NCBI GenBank assembly: GCA_023424015.1
Contig: JAFAEM010000023.1
Coordinates: forward strand, 1 to 50,300
Length of the DNA stretch: 50,300 nucleotides
From: Bacteroidota bacterium
GTDB taxonomy: Bacteria > Bacteroidota > Bacteroidia > Chitinophagales > Chitinophagaceae
Reading direction: 5' to 3'
Below the pieces are notes generated by a model. It searched no databases. It saw only the letters and a program-made list of their open reading frames with translations, and was not told the DNA's origin. Positions 35,481-45,021 of this stretch are shown here, in pieces (positions within the stretch are counted from its first letter, which is position 1; every line of letters begins with the position of its first letter). A program made the position numbers and the translations under genes.

Positions 35481-37859
35481 ATGACACTTTACTATCTGCC
35501 TTTGCTGATCCGTAGTGATCGTTATTTTGTTGCCAAACTGGACAGCGATGCGGCTGCGGGCAACCGCGATGAGTTGGAATTTAATTTTGTTGCCTACGCC
35601 GATGACCGGGTAGTAACACCACTTATCAGCCTGGAGGACCCACGAAAGCTTGTGCTCAACCAGATATCCCCCTCCGGTGAACAGGATATTCCATTGAGTG
35701 AATGCCAGGTTTCGTTTCAAAAAAAACACGACGGTTTTGAATTACTGATTACAAAGTCCGGTGGCTTTTCCGTTCAGCCATTTTATGATGAAGAGTCAGG
35801 ATTACGACTGGATTTTTCCCCGGCACAAAAGCGAGTGGTTGTTTCATATTACAAACATCAGGTTGAACATACATCTCTGAATATATATGTGACACTGCAA
35901 TCAGGAAGTGAAAAATACTCTGCCAGGTTCCAGTTTGGTATCATGTCTTCCCGCGAATGCCAGCGTGTGGTTATTGACTTTGGTAGCGAAGCCAGCCAGG
36001 TGGGTTATAAAAACTGTGGACCGCAATCTTCGATCGTACAATACGATATTCTTGAGAATGTGATCAGCCAGTTGAACCGGCTGGACAGGAGCAGGCACTG
36101 GCGCCGCGAGGATTTTCTGAATCATGAACCGGGACAGCCATTATTGTACCGCTCCTATTATGCTGTGAAAAAAAGATTCTCGACCGACCAGCGGGAGAAC
36201 TTTCCGTTCAATTTTACCGGCGACCTGTTGAATGATGAGGTTCGCTTATTCATCACCAGGCAGGAAGTATCCGCAACGCAGTATGCTTTCCGGGATGATT
36301 ATGAGATCATACCCAACCTGAAACTTGGTATTGAACGAAGCATACAACTTCTGCTCGACACCTATACCGAAGACTATAGTGTTCGCTCTCATAAAAAGGA
36401 ATTGATCAGCGCGATCCTGTTGCGTATTCTCCGGTTGATGTTAAGCACCAAACCTGATTTTCAATCCGGGGGCATGATTGTAACCCTGCTTGTACCGAAT
36501 ATTTATACCCAGCACGATGTGTTTGAAATGCTGGCTGAATTGAGGAAATATACTCCTGCTTTGCTGGCCTCCCTGCATATCAAACCCGACCAATTATATA
36601 TTGAATACGAAACCATATCAGAAAGTGATGCGGCATTTATGGGTTACCAGCAAACCAACTCATCAGATGTGGCGCTGGCAAATGGAGAGATTGCCCTGGT
36701 GATCGACTGCGGAAAAGGTACCACTGATATTTCGATGGTAATGGCCGATGATAATGAAAATTATTCAAGCTTTTTCCGTACAGGTTTTGCGGGAGCGGGA
36801 AATGTTTTGTCGTATGGCTTCGTGGAAGATTTTTTGACACAGGTATTGCGGGCAATACCAGGCAGCAATGATATTTCGATCAAAGAATTTATCAGTCGAT
36901 ATATTCTCGACCAGGACCTGACCATAGACGTGCTCAATTTTATTCAGCTGATCGAAAATCAGAAAAAGCGCTTCAAAGATCTTCAGCCTGTAGGCATCTC
37001 AGCTTTTGCCGAACTGACCGAGCAGTCGCTAAGCACCGAAAGGAAGATTGCTAATCTACACCGCGATCGCTCTACACTGCTGCAGTATGCTGAAGCTATT
37101 TTGAAGGACCGCAATATCAGGTGGGACGACGAAGTGACAGCGCTGATACACAAGGCGACGGATTGTATCGTTCACTGTATTTTGTCCAGTATCCGTGATG
37201 TGATGACAAAAGACGTTCGCCGGCGCATTAAAGTGGTAATGTTAAGCGGTCGTGCTTTCTATTTTGACAGCCTCCGTGAAAAACTGGCGCAGGGATTGAA
37301 GCAAATGCTCGGTGACAGTATTAAGATCAATACTGTGACCCCAGGTCGTTCACTCAATAATAAGAATGTCGCCATTTACGGCGCATTCACGGGTGCATAT
37401 AAGATCACCGACTTTACCGGTATTCCCATCGACCGCCAGGAAGGGCTTTCAAAAAATAATGATGTACTGAACAACAATATGTATCTCTACCGCGGTATCA
37501 AGATCGAACCTGGCAATGATATTTTATATAATACATCCGTGGTGAGGCGTAATAACCAGCAGTTGAAAGCCTTTAAAAACAAAACCGTCGATATCTATTT
37601 TACACGCGACAATATCTATCTCCGGTTTATGGAGGATCAGAAAGTGAGGGATGTGCGCTCACTGTACAGCGTGCTTGTTTCATTCGCCGAGATAAACGCA
37701 CCTGTCCGCGACATGAAGGCGATTTCTATGTTCCCGGGTTATGGTGGGGAGTTAGCCTCTGTAAATACGATATACGAGGATATCAAAAAAGATATGGCAT
37801 TACAAAATACCAGGCAGGAGAAAAAGAGAACCGGTATCCTGCAGTTTTTTCAGTTTTGA
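35481..37859 (+). CDS. Actin/Hsp70-fold ATPase-like protein of unknown function
   Basis: 792 aa. After an N-terminal beta-rich region of about 160 residues there are three motifs in the order of the actin/Hsp70/FtsA superfamily. A phosphate-1-like loop is in VVIDFGSEASQVGYKN near 162-177. A phosphate-2-like loop is in LVIDCGKGTTDISMVM near 406-421. An adenosine-type motif is in VVMLSGRAFYFDSLREKL near 585-602, followed by NNKNVAIYGAF. There is no signal peptide and no TM, so it should be cytoplasmic. The family is not one I can name; Salmonella SrfB and plasmid ParM-type proteins share only the fold. It lies 40 bp before a TM/coiled-coil gene and then the SEDS-PBP gene. That resembles the pairing of MreB or FtsA with wall synthases, which is inference. 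Confidence 0.8.
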   Translation: MTLYYLPLLIRSDRYFVAKLDSDAAAGNRDELEFNFVAYADDRVVTPLISLEDPRKLVLNQISPSGEQDIPLSECQVSFQKKHDGFELLITKSGGFSVQPFYDEESGLRLDFSPAQKRVVVSYYKHQVEHTSLNIYVTLQSGSEKYSARFQFGIMSSRECQRVVIDFGSEASQVGYKNCGPQSSIVQYDILENVISQLNRLDRSRHWRREDFLNHEPGQPLLYRSYYAVKKRFSTDQRENFPFNFTGDLLNDEVRLFITRQEVSATQYAFRDDYEIIPNLKLGIERSIQLLLDTYTEDYSVRSHKKELISAILLRILRLMLSTKPDFQSGGMIVTLLVPNIYTQHDVFEMLAELRKYTPALLASLHIKPDQLYIEYETISESDAAFMGYQQTNSSDVALANGEIALVIDCGKGTTDISMVMADDNENYSSFFRTGFAGAGNVLSYGFVEDFLTQVLRAIPGSNDISIKEFISRYILDQDLTIDVLNFIQLIENQKKRFKDLQPVGISAFAELTEQSLSTERKIANLHRDRSTLLQYAEAILKDRNIRWDDEVTALIHKATDCIVHCILSSIRDVMTKDVRRRIKVVMLSGRAFYFDSLREKLAQGLKQMLGDSIKINTVTPGRSLNNKNVAIYGAFTGAYKITDFTGIPIDRQEGLSKNNDVLNNNMYLYRGIKIEPGNDILYNTSVVRRNNQQLKAFKNKTVDIYFTRDNIYLRFMEDQKVRDVRSLYSVLVSFAEINAPVRDMKAISMFPGYGGELASVNTIYEDIKKDMALQNTRQEKKRTGILQFFQF

Positions 37860-37899
37860 CCAAACCAACAATAAACCCAGCCAACTAAAATTAATTCTG

Positions 37900-38922
37900 A
37901 TGAAAGTAAAGTTAGTCCTACTATTATTTTGTTTCACGATCGGCACACTCGGGGCACAGGAGCCGGAGAGGAAAAGTATCCGTATTGTAGATACTTTATC
38001 TGCGGACGAAACTGTGAACAGAAATACAGTCATTCTGCGGTCGGAACTTGATTCCATGATCAGGTTGCACAATGAGGCTTTACACGCGCAGTTGCAACCA
38101 GAGCCGGTGGCGAAAGCTGATCTTAAAGTCCTGCCCTATGCGATCGCGGGTCTTGTTGCGTTGCTGGGTATTGGGGGGCTGCTTTACCTGTTATATCGCA
38201 ACCAGCGGAGGTTTCACAGGGTGGTGCGCATGCTCCATAAACAGGTGCAACATCTTGAAATGGCTGCCTATGCATCAGGAAGTATCGCAGATGCGGGTGT
38301 GAACGGCAAGGGGAAGGTAAAGAATTCAGTTCCCGCATTGGAGAAAAAGATTGAATCACTACAGCAGCAGTTGGACAAGTCAAAAGCGGAGAACGAAGAG
38401 TTGCAGGGACAGCTGACGGAATCGAGCAATGCAAGACTCGATTTTGAATCGGTGAAGCAACTAATGATGGAAGTGTACAAGATCCGCAACTATCCAGGGT
38501 TTAATAAAGAAAAAACAGAAACGGAGATCGTAAAAAGTATGCTGGATACTGAGCGCTCAGTTGCTCTATATGCGTACGAGCATTTTTTAAAGCCTGTGAT
38601 GGTTATCGCGGATGCGAATAAGAATAATCCGGCAAAGATCAACCCCGAAGAACGCGAGAAGCTGGTGGACCTGCTCATTTCACTCGGGCTTCTTTACAGC
38701 GAATACCTCTACCTGCGGATTAACGAGCTTTCGGTGGGTGGCAGAATAGTTGAACGACTGGGAAGTTTGAAAAATGGTACTAGCCTGGATCCTGCCACAC
38801 TCAAAGAATTAAGTACCGAACATGGAAGCCGGGCCCTGGTGATCAGGATGGCGCTGGATAAAACCTCCATTCAAAAACTGTCATATCCCGTTTTTGACGA
38901 AACCAACCTGAATCTTTCATAG
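37900..38922 (+). CDS. Signal-peptide, single-TM, coiled-coil protein of unknown function
   Basis: 340 aa. MKVKLVLLLFCFTIGTLGAQ is a Sec signal. About 60 residues follow, then one TM near 78-100 (AIAGLVALLGIGGLLYLLY) followed by Arg-rich NQRRFHR. A coiled coil lies near 140-180 (EKKIESLQQQLDKSKAENEE), and a helical C-terminal domain contains VYKIRNYPGFNKEK and SLGLLYSEYLYLRI. By the positive-inside rule the coiled coil and C-terminal domain are cytoplasmic, facing the ATPase encoded just upstream. It could be a membrane tether between that ATPase and the SEDS-PBP protein encoded 18 bp downstream, in the way MreC/MreD or FtsB/L bridge wall synthases. No sequence family recognised. Confidence 0.75.
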   Translation: MKVKLVLLLFCFTIGTLGAQEPERKSIRIVDTLSADETVNRNTVILRSELDSMIRLHNEALHAQLQPEPVAKADLKVLPYAIAGLVALLGIGGLLYLLYRNQRRFHRVVRMLHKQVQHLEMAAYASGSIADAGVNGKGKVKNSVPALEKKIESLQQQLDKSKAENEELQGQLTESSNARLDFESVKQLMMEVYKIRNYPGFNKEKTETEIVKSMLDTERSVALYAYEHFLKPVMVIADANKNNPAKINPEEREKLVDLLISLGLLYSEYLYLRINELSVGGRIVERLGSLKNGTSLDPATLKELSTEHGSRALVIRMALDKTSIQKLSYPVFDETNLNLS

Positions 38923-38940
38923 TGGCGATCCAAGTTTGTT

Positions 38941-41900
38941 ATGCTTAAATTTTTCACAAGTCTAAGTTTCCTGTACCTGCTTGTTATCATTACCCTTTTA
39001 TTATACGGGTATATGTACCAGCGGGATTTTAAAAAGGGAAGGGTTCAAAAGAATCGTTTTCCCCTCGTCTTTCTTTTGATAAGTGCAGCCTGCCTTTCTT
39101 TTTTATGGATTAATATACATGCACCACTACGGTTGAAAACCTTTAGCAACCTGGATCACCATTTCCTTCAGCATAATGGATTTGAGTTCACCAAAAACAT
39201 CGAACTGGGCGGGGCAGATACGATCAACTACCAGGATAACCAGTACAACCGGTTCATTTTTGCAGGAGGAAGTGATGGTCTTTCTATAAGCTCTCCTTAC
39301 TCGGAAGAGCCGTTCTATATTTCTGACAAATCTGGATATCGCATATTGTCGGTTAATCACCCCGCCTTGAACAAAACCCTGGTTTGCCAGATTGGAAAAG
39401 AAGAACTACAGCTTCGGGTGTTGAAAGAGGATGAATATGAGTTAAAGCTTGGTGACGAAACATATCATGCAAATCTGCTGGTCAAGAAAGGCATCAATGC
39501 CTGGAACCTTTTTAAGGAGAACGACCGGTTCATCAATTCGGATTACTATAACGACGTACGGCTTATCGCAGCGCTCAATAATATTTTCCTGGTAAGGAAT
39601 GATGTGGGCAGGAAATCTTATGGAGAACTGAGGTTTTTTATTTCCGGCGAAATCTTTCAATATGTAAACAGGCTGGTATATGAAGGGACAAGATTGCAGC
39701 CGGCGGATCTTCAGTTCAAAGCCAGTTTGGCTGACCAAACCCAGGTGGCCTGGGGTATCGGGTTTCTAACCAATAATCGTAATCAGTATAAGATTAGATA
39801 TACCGGTAAAGATAGTTTTGCGCTGATCAACCGATACCCGGTTTCATATCCGCTCACGGAGGAGAATCGCCAGGACTGGACATCCCGGCATGTCAACAAA
39901 TTTCTTGTGGCGGGTGGTGAAGACATGCAGGATATGCCCGCGGCTTTCCGCGAAGGTTTCTTATTTTCTTACGACGGCACCGATAAATCATTCGAGTTCC
40001 CGCCGCTGCTGCTAGACTATCATAAAGCCGGTAAGAATGAATCCCCGGATCTCAAAGTCAGGCATCTTTTATCCGGTAAGGATGTAAGAGTGGAAAATGG
40101 TTCCTTTACGATTGCTGCGAAAAATGGTGGTTTCAACTGGAGATTTTCAATCCTCAATAGTTTTAACTGGCCTTTTGAGGACTCAAATTTATCATCATCA
40201 GCCTGGCAAGCCCTGATATTCGGAAGCCTGGGTGTTTTCATTGTACTTGTATTCCTTACTGCGTTGCTCAGGCATCCGATGTCAAATAGCTGGGTATGGC
40301 AATTGCTGACGGCGATTACGATGGTGCTGCTGACCACCCGGTTCTTTCTTTATTGGCGTTATAAAAGTTTTCCACCCTATGATGGTATGGATCTTCCTTC
40401 CCAACAGCAATTGCTGAGCTTTTCTAATTTTGGTGTGATCATTTTTGCAACTTTACTACTGGCACTGGTTTTTGGTTTTGGATCTATGCAAACGATTTTC
40501 CGTAGGATACGTACCCAGGTCAGCAAAAAGTCAATTGTACAAATGAACCCGGGCTCTACAGGAAATTTATCTAAAGGCAAACTCAATAATCTTTTAGCCC
40601 CTGTTCAGAAAATTGCAAATCGTTTCGGCAGTCGCACCGTATTCTTTGTTGCCTGGGGAACCCTGCTCTGCATAGGAGGCGCCTTGGCCGCTGCCAATAA
40701 TTTCGATCCGGGTGTATGCCGTCGCCTGGCAATCGGCCTGACCATCGCCTGGTTTGGTTTCTTGTTCATTTCATACCGGTACTCGCCACTTGTACAAACA
40801 GCAGAAAAAAGCTGGTGGCGAATCAGCACCCGTAACTTTTTTAGTCTGGTTATCAGTAACCCGGTAAAGATGATTTTGTCGGTTACCCTGTTGGCATTAT
40901 TTGCTTTTATTGACATTGGCTTCGCGATTGTATTCCTGAATTTTTTGTTCTTCAACGAAGCATTTCTTTGTATCAACTACGGCATTGCAGGTTTGTCTGC
41001 GGGCAGTAACAGAAATGCAGGTTATTTTGGTTTGCTGGGGCTGGGGTATCTTTTGTTGTTTGTACTGAACCTGTTTTTTGCTCCATATATATTCCGTTTC
41101 CTGCTCAATATGCCTTCGCTGGCTTTTATCACGGGTTATGCATTGTTTGCCTTATCTATGGCCTACCTGCTGATGCGGATATTACCTGTTCATGGTCGTT
41201 TCAAGAAATTGACCATTGGATCTACAGCCGCGCTGGTATTGTTTGGCATCGTGTTATTGTTTTTCCCGAAGGAGAAAATCCTGGAGAAAGCAGCTATGAC
41301 CAAGTACCGGATCGATGTGCTGACCATGCCTGTTGACAAATCAATCATGACCGCGTATGAAGAAGGTAAGAACTACCAGCCTGTGATCCGGGCTGCGCAG
41401 AACCAGTGGTTCATCAATACTTTTATCGATGAGCAAAACAATCCGCATGTGCACAACGCCGGATTTAATTTGCTGCAGCATGCCCCTCAGAATAAGGGTG
41501 CACGCTATAATGCACAGGCTACTGATCTTGTGACGAGTCGATTCCTGGTTGCAGAGCATGGCAACTGGTCGGTTCTGCTATATACTTTGCTGCTGATGAT
41601 ACCTGGTATGATGCTGGCTTCTTTTTATAAGTTGTACCCGGATTTTACTAACCGGACCAATAGTCATTATCCCATGGTGACGATTGGATTCTCGGTTTTA
41701 AACTATTTGCTGATCACAGCACTGCTGGTAATACTGGCGGCGACGGGTCGGTATATTTTCTTCGGACAGGATCTTCCATTTGCCAGTATCTTAAGTAAAC
41801 AGTCGATTTTATTTCCGGGAATACTTCTTATCGGCGTGGTTTACCTGTTTAAGCAAATACCCCAGGAACAATACTCCAACAGGAAAAAGATAATCCCGGG

Positions 41901-44199
41901 ATCCATCATATTTGTGTTTTTACTCCTGCTTTTGTTTTTTTTCAAACCGGCGTTCAACAGGAATAAAGTATTTGATGTGGAGAATATTGCGGGTGAGATG
42001 GATGGCTACGTACAGGTTCGCCTGCAGCCGGTCATGGACCACATTGATACTTCGGCGGCGACACGACGACTATCGCTCGCCCGGAAGGATCAGTTGTTTG
42101 CAGATACACTTAGGAAAATGCTCGAAACCGGATTATTCGATGGTGACAATAAGTTTTTTGCCACTGAGCTGAGAGCTTATGCACGTTCAGGACTTGCAAG
42201 ACATCTTGATCAGCGCCACATGCTTTACCTGGATCTTTATACCGGGAAACCACAGCTTGCAGTCAATAATAATTTTTTCCGGGTAGAGCCTCCGCCGCAT
42301 TTGCAGCAATGGTGGACCGGGAATGTATTTGGAGATTCATCGGTGTATAATATTTTCCTCTGGGATCTAAATAAAGCTGTTGCGAGCCAAACCAGGATTG
42401 TTTTTGAAGGTAGACGACAGGATGTGGTGATCAATAGGAGTTTATCCATTTCATTTTTACCTGATGCTGATGTTGCTCAAACCAGCACCAGCCTGGTTAA
42501 TCAGTCAGATACAGGGGTAAAGATTATATTAGGTGAAGAGTCGATAACCATCGCTCCTCAGGAACAAATTCCAATCACCAATCCAGTCCGGGTTCGTATT
42601 CTCGATGCTGCCGGTAACGATGAACAGTTGTTGATCATCGAGCCGGATGCGTTTATGAAGAATTACTATGTCAATGGTAGTCGATACTACGTTTATCCCA
42701 TGGCAGAACGTTTTATCTGGGCGCGCAATTTTGCTACCACTATTGCTTCTGAGTATACTCGTGATTCGGATTTGAAGAAGAATGCCTTTGTTTCTCTCGA
42801 TTTTGAAATAATGGATTCGCTTTCCCAGATGATCAGCGGCATGATAGACCGTGATACTTCCTATCATACCGGTGTGGAATATGGTATCAGTGTTGCTGAT
42901 GGGAATGGGCGAATCATTGCGATGACGGACTATATCAAAGGTCTGCGCCGTCCAGATCCGAATGACAAAGCTAGTTTTCATAAATTGCTACACGGCGAGA
43001 TAGGTTATGTGTCGCAGTCTTTATTGCGTAAGCAGATCGGTAATATCAACCTGCTCCGGCTTAACCCGGGACCGGGTTCGACGTTTAAGCCTGTCGTATT
43101 TTCTGCGATTGCTTCACAGTTGGATTGGGACTGGGATGGGTTTGCCGCGGAAGGATTTGTAGAGAAGCAACATTTTTTTGGGGGAGAGAAAGTACCTGAG
43201 TACGATTTTGAAAAGAATAACGGGCGTATCAACCGGGTAGTCGACTATCTGAAATATTCCGACAATTATTATCACGCGAATGTATTGTTACTGGGTTCGT
43301 ATCCCCGGCAGGACCCAGGAAGTTTGCTGTCGTCCCATTTTAGTGAAAAGAAACCCGGTGCGGGATTACACTGGCCTTACTTTACTTATAGCGGAAAGCA
43401 ATACTGGTTAAATGGCTTTAAGAACTGGCCTGGATATTCGAATGGTAAAGCGGATTTTGGGACAGACAGTTCTTTTACAACGATAGGTCTTTTGAACAAC
43501 TACAATATTTACACGCGTCCTGTGGCAAGAAGTTTTGATATGCATTTCTCGACGTATGATTCGAGCCTGTTTAGAAATGCCTATCGCCGTTCGGGATTTA
43601 TCCTGCCGGAGTATTCATTGTTTGACCAGCATGGTGACCAGGTAAATCATCGTATTCCATACGACCTGTTTATATCCTGTTTCCGAGGGCATGTGAAGGG
43701 CAGCAGCCAGGTCATGGTCTCGCCCCTGAAAATGGTGGAAGCTTTTGGCCGGATGGTGACCCAGAGCCGAAACTACCATCTCACTTTCAATCCATACGCT
43801 GAGCAGCCATCTTTCCAGGCGTTTGATGTAGATAAAAGCATTTCCTACAACAGGTATCTTTCGGTGATGCGTGAACAGGTTTTCACCGGTATGAGGGAAG
43901 CTCTGTTCAGGGGAACGGCTGCGAGGCTGGGTGCAGCGTTGAAGGATGGTTCACCATATTATTATTATGCGAAAACCGGCACAACCGGTGACGATGCTGT
44001 GAATTCGAAATCGAAATTGCTGGCGGTGGTTATTTCGGCAAAGGATATAACAGATCCTGATTTTAATTTCCGGAATAACAAATTTTACACGATCTATTTT
44101 ACGTCACAGAATGGACCGGCTAAGCAAAATGAAGCTTTCCAGGCTGAGGTGATAAAATATTTACAGGAGACAACAGCTTTTACGAAATATATGAATTAG
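38941..44199 (+). CDS. Giant SEDS-like / class B PBP transpeptidase fusion protein
   Basis: 1752 aa. The N-terminus has two TMs (7-25, 41-58) and a large extracytoplasmic beta-rich domain to about 420. A polytopic region follows at about 423-1010. Its later part carries SEDS hallmarks: ATDLVTSRFLVAEHGNWSVLL near 860-880, with Asp862 at the place of the essential Asp of FtsW/RodA, then GQDLPFASILSKQS near 942, matching the LPF...SYG region. The C-terminal 700 residues form a penicillin-binding transpeptidase with nucleophile Ser1380 in PGSTFKP, SDN at 1440-1442 and KTGT at 1678-1681. RodA/FtsW polymerise glycan strands and class B PBPs cross-link them, so this one chain may do both. The SYG signature is degenerate (ILSKQS), so polymerase activity is less certain than transpeptidase activity. 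It is the last gene of its cluster and ends just before repeat DNA. Confidence 0.85.
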   Translation: MLKFFTSLSFLYLLVIITLLLYGYMYQRDFKKGRVQKNRFPLVFLLISAACLSFLWINIHAPLRLKTFSNLDHHFLQHNGFEFTKNIELGGADTINYQDNQYNRFIFAGGSDGLSISSPYSEEPFYISDKSGYRILSVNHPALNKTLVCQIGKEELQLRVLKEDEYELKLGDETYHANLLVKKGINAWNLFKENDRFINSDYYNDVRLIAALNNIFLVRNDVGRKSYGELRFFISGEIFQYVNRLVYEGTRLQPADLQFKASLADQTQVAWGIGFLTNNRNQYKIRYTGKDSFALINRYPVSYPLTEENRQDWTSRHVNKFLVAGGEDMQDMPAAFREGFLFSYDGTDKSFEFPPLLLDYHKAGKNESPDLKVRHLLSGKDVRVENGSFTIAAKNGGFNWRFSILNSFNWPFEDSNLSSSAWQALIFGSLGVFIVLVFLTALLRHPMSNSWVWQLLTAITMVLLTTRFFLYWRYKSFPPYDGMDLPSQQQLLSFSNFGVIIFATLLLALVFGFGSMQTIFRRIRTQVSKKSIVQMNPGSTGNLSKGKLNNLLAPVQKIANRFGSRTVFFVAWGTLLCIGGALAAANNFDPGVCRRLAIGLTIAWFGFLFISYRYSPLVQTAEKSWWRISTRNFFSLVISNPVKMILSVTLLALFAFIDIGFAIVFLNFLFFNEAFLCINYGIAGLSAGSNRNAGYFGLLGLGYLLLFVLNLFFAPYIFRFLLNMPSLAFITGYALFALSMAYLLMRILPVHGRFKKLTIGSTAALVLFGIVLLFFPKEKILEKAAMTKYRIDVLTMPVDKSIMTAYEEGKNYQPVIRAAQNQWFINTFIDEQNNPHVHNAGFNLLQHAPQNKGARYNAQATDLVTSRFLVAEHGNWSVLLYTLLLMIPGMMLASFYKLYPDFTNRTNSHYPMVTIGFSVLNYLLITALLVILAATGRYIFFGQDLPFASILSKQSILFPGILLIGVVYLFKQIPQEQYSNRKKIIPGSIIFVFLLLLLFFFKPAFNRNKVFDVENIAGEMDGYVQVRLQPVMDHIDTSAATRRLSLARKDQLFADTLRKMLETGLFDGDNKFFATELRAYARSGLARHLDQRHMLYLDLYTGKPQLAVNNNFFRVEPPPHLQQWWTGNVFGDSSVYNIFLWDLNKAVASQTRIVFEGRRQDVVINRSLSISFLPDADVAQTSTSLVNQSDTGVKIILGEESITIAPQEQIPITNPVRVRILDAAGNDEQLLIIEPDAFMKNYYVNGSRYYVYPMAERFIWARNFATTIASEYTRDSDLKKNAFVSLDFEIMDSLSQMISGMIDRDTSYHTGVEYGISVADGNGRIIAMTDYIKGLRRPDPNDKASFHKLLHGEIGYVSQSLLRKQIGNINLLRLNPGPGSTFKPVVFSAIASQLDWDWDGFAAEGFVEKQHFFGGEKVPEYDFEKNNGRINRVVDYLKYSDNYYHANVLLLGSYPRQDPGSLLSSHFSEKKPGAGLHWPYFTYSGKQYWLNGFKNWPGYSNGKADFGTDSSFTTIGLLNNYNIYTRPVARSFDMHFSTYDSSLFRNAYRRSGFILPEYSLFDQHGDQVNHRIPYDLFISCFRGHVKGSSQVMVSPLKMVEAFGRMVTQSRNYHLTFNPYAEQPSFQAFDVDKSISYNRYLSVMREQVFTGMREALFRGTAARLGAALKDGSPYYYYAKTGTTGDDAVNSKSKLLAVVISAKDITDPDFNFRNNKFYTIYFTSQNGPAKQNEAFQAEVIKYLQETTAFTKYMN

Positions 44200-44210
44200 C
44201 GGGGTTTTTT

Positions 44211-44472
44211 GGTCACGGAGTACACGGAGTGTTACACGAAGAACACGGAGATTAATCCGTGAAATCCGTGTAATCCGTGGCTCCATTCGTGTCATTCGTG
44301 GCCAACCAAATTCTTTAGGTCACGGAGTACACGGAGTGTTACACGAAGGACACCGAGATTAATCCGTGAAATCTGTGCAATCTGTGGCCCCATTCGTGTA
44401 ATTCGTGTCATTCGTGGCCAACGTCCTTTAGGGCACGGAGATTAATCCGTGAAATCTGTGCAACCTGTGGCC
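44211..44472. repeat. Tandem repeat of cacgga/tccgtg words, 2.5 units of 107-113 bp
   Basis: Unit 1 starts at 44211, unit 2 at 44318, and a shortened unit 3 at 44431 that lacks about 26 internal bases. Each unit has a left part of CACGGAG/ACACGAAG words and a right part of ATCCGTG/ATTCGTG words, so the halves are partly inverted (for example CACGGA GATTAA TCCGTG). The same words appear in the same orientation at 50041-50300. Such intergenic repeats are common in Bacteroidetes, as far as I know. No gene is seen in 44200-44484. Confidence 0.9.
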
Positions 44473-44484
44473 TTTCTCTTGAAA

Positions 44485-44802
44485 TCAATAATTCTCCTCC
44501 ATAAATCCCGGCGGTACGCCATTGACAAAGAATGCATCTGTGTTATCAGTACTGAATATTCTCATCTCATCCTGGCTTGAGGGATTAATCTGCCACCAAT
44601 TCGACGATTTAGTCGAATTCGTCACCGTGGAAAACTCAGCATCCATCTCAGCCGGGGTCTTTAAATAGTTGTTGATGAAATTGTCGGGGCTTATCGCGGG
44701 CCGGACTCTTTCATTTCTGAAATACCTGTTCTCAGGCGACGTGGATAAAGACGCGAGTTCAACCTGGGTTGGGATCGGGTTAAGCAATACGGCTTGTTCC
44801 AT
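44485..44802 (-). CDS. Hypothetical protein, possibly a gene remnant
   Basis: 105 aa. No signal peptide, TM or known motif. Composition is protein-like (rich in Asn, Ser and Pro, with NWWQINPSSQDEMRIF near 67-82 and few Cys), and the codons look ordinary for the window. That is why I list it rather than treat it as noise. It lies between repeat DNA and the DUF1573 terminator with no visible promoter box. It could be the 3' end of a decayed larger gene (the sequence reads like the tail of a secreted Bacteroidetes protein) or a chance ORF. Confidence 0.4.
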   Translation of the reverse strand: MEQAVLLNPIPTQVELASLSTSPENRYFRNERVRPAISPDNFINNYLKTPAEMDAEFSTVTNSTKSSNWWQINPSSQDEMRIFSTDNTDAFFVNGVPPGFMEENY

Positions 44803-44967
44803 AATGGCAATTTGCTGAACAGGTAAGAAAATTCATGCCGGGTTCTGGCGAGCTTGTTATCCTGAGAAACCCATTCTGTATCAACATGGATAAAAATTTT
44901 ATTAGGAGGATAGGGCAGGGTTGAGGCATTCCCCTTAGCCCGGCATGGTAATTTTTTTCCCCATTCT

Positions 44968-45000
44968 AAAAAAAAATCCCTCCGCAAAGCGAAGGGATTT
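44968..45000 (-). terminator. Rho-independent terminator of the DUF1573 pair
   Basis: On the minus strand AAATCCCT pairs with AGGGATTT across an imperfect GC-rich inner stem and is followed by a run of T. It begins 22 bp after the stop of the DUF1573 gene ending at 45022. The remaining bases 44803-44967 show nothing that I recognise. Confidence 0.8.
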
Positions 45001-45021
45001 CTAACCTGGAAAAGGTTCCAA

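Noticed and set aside
35481..37859. Assignment to DnaK, MreB or Salmonella SrfB
   Set aside because: Only the superfamily phosphate and adenosine motifs are recognisable; length and N-terminal domain do not match DnaK or MreB, and no SrfA/SrfC genes accompany it.
44211..44472. CRISPR array
   Set aside because: Units are adjacent without unique spacers of constant length, internal words repeat within units, and no cas gene is present.
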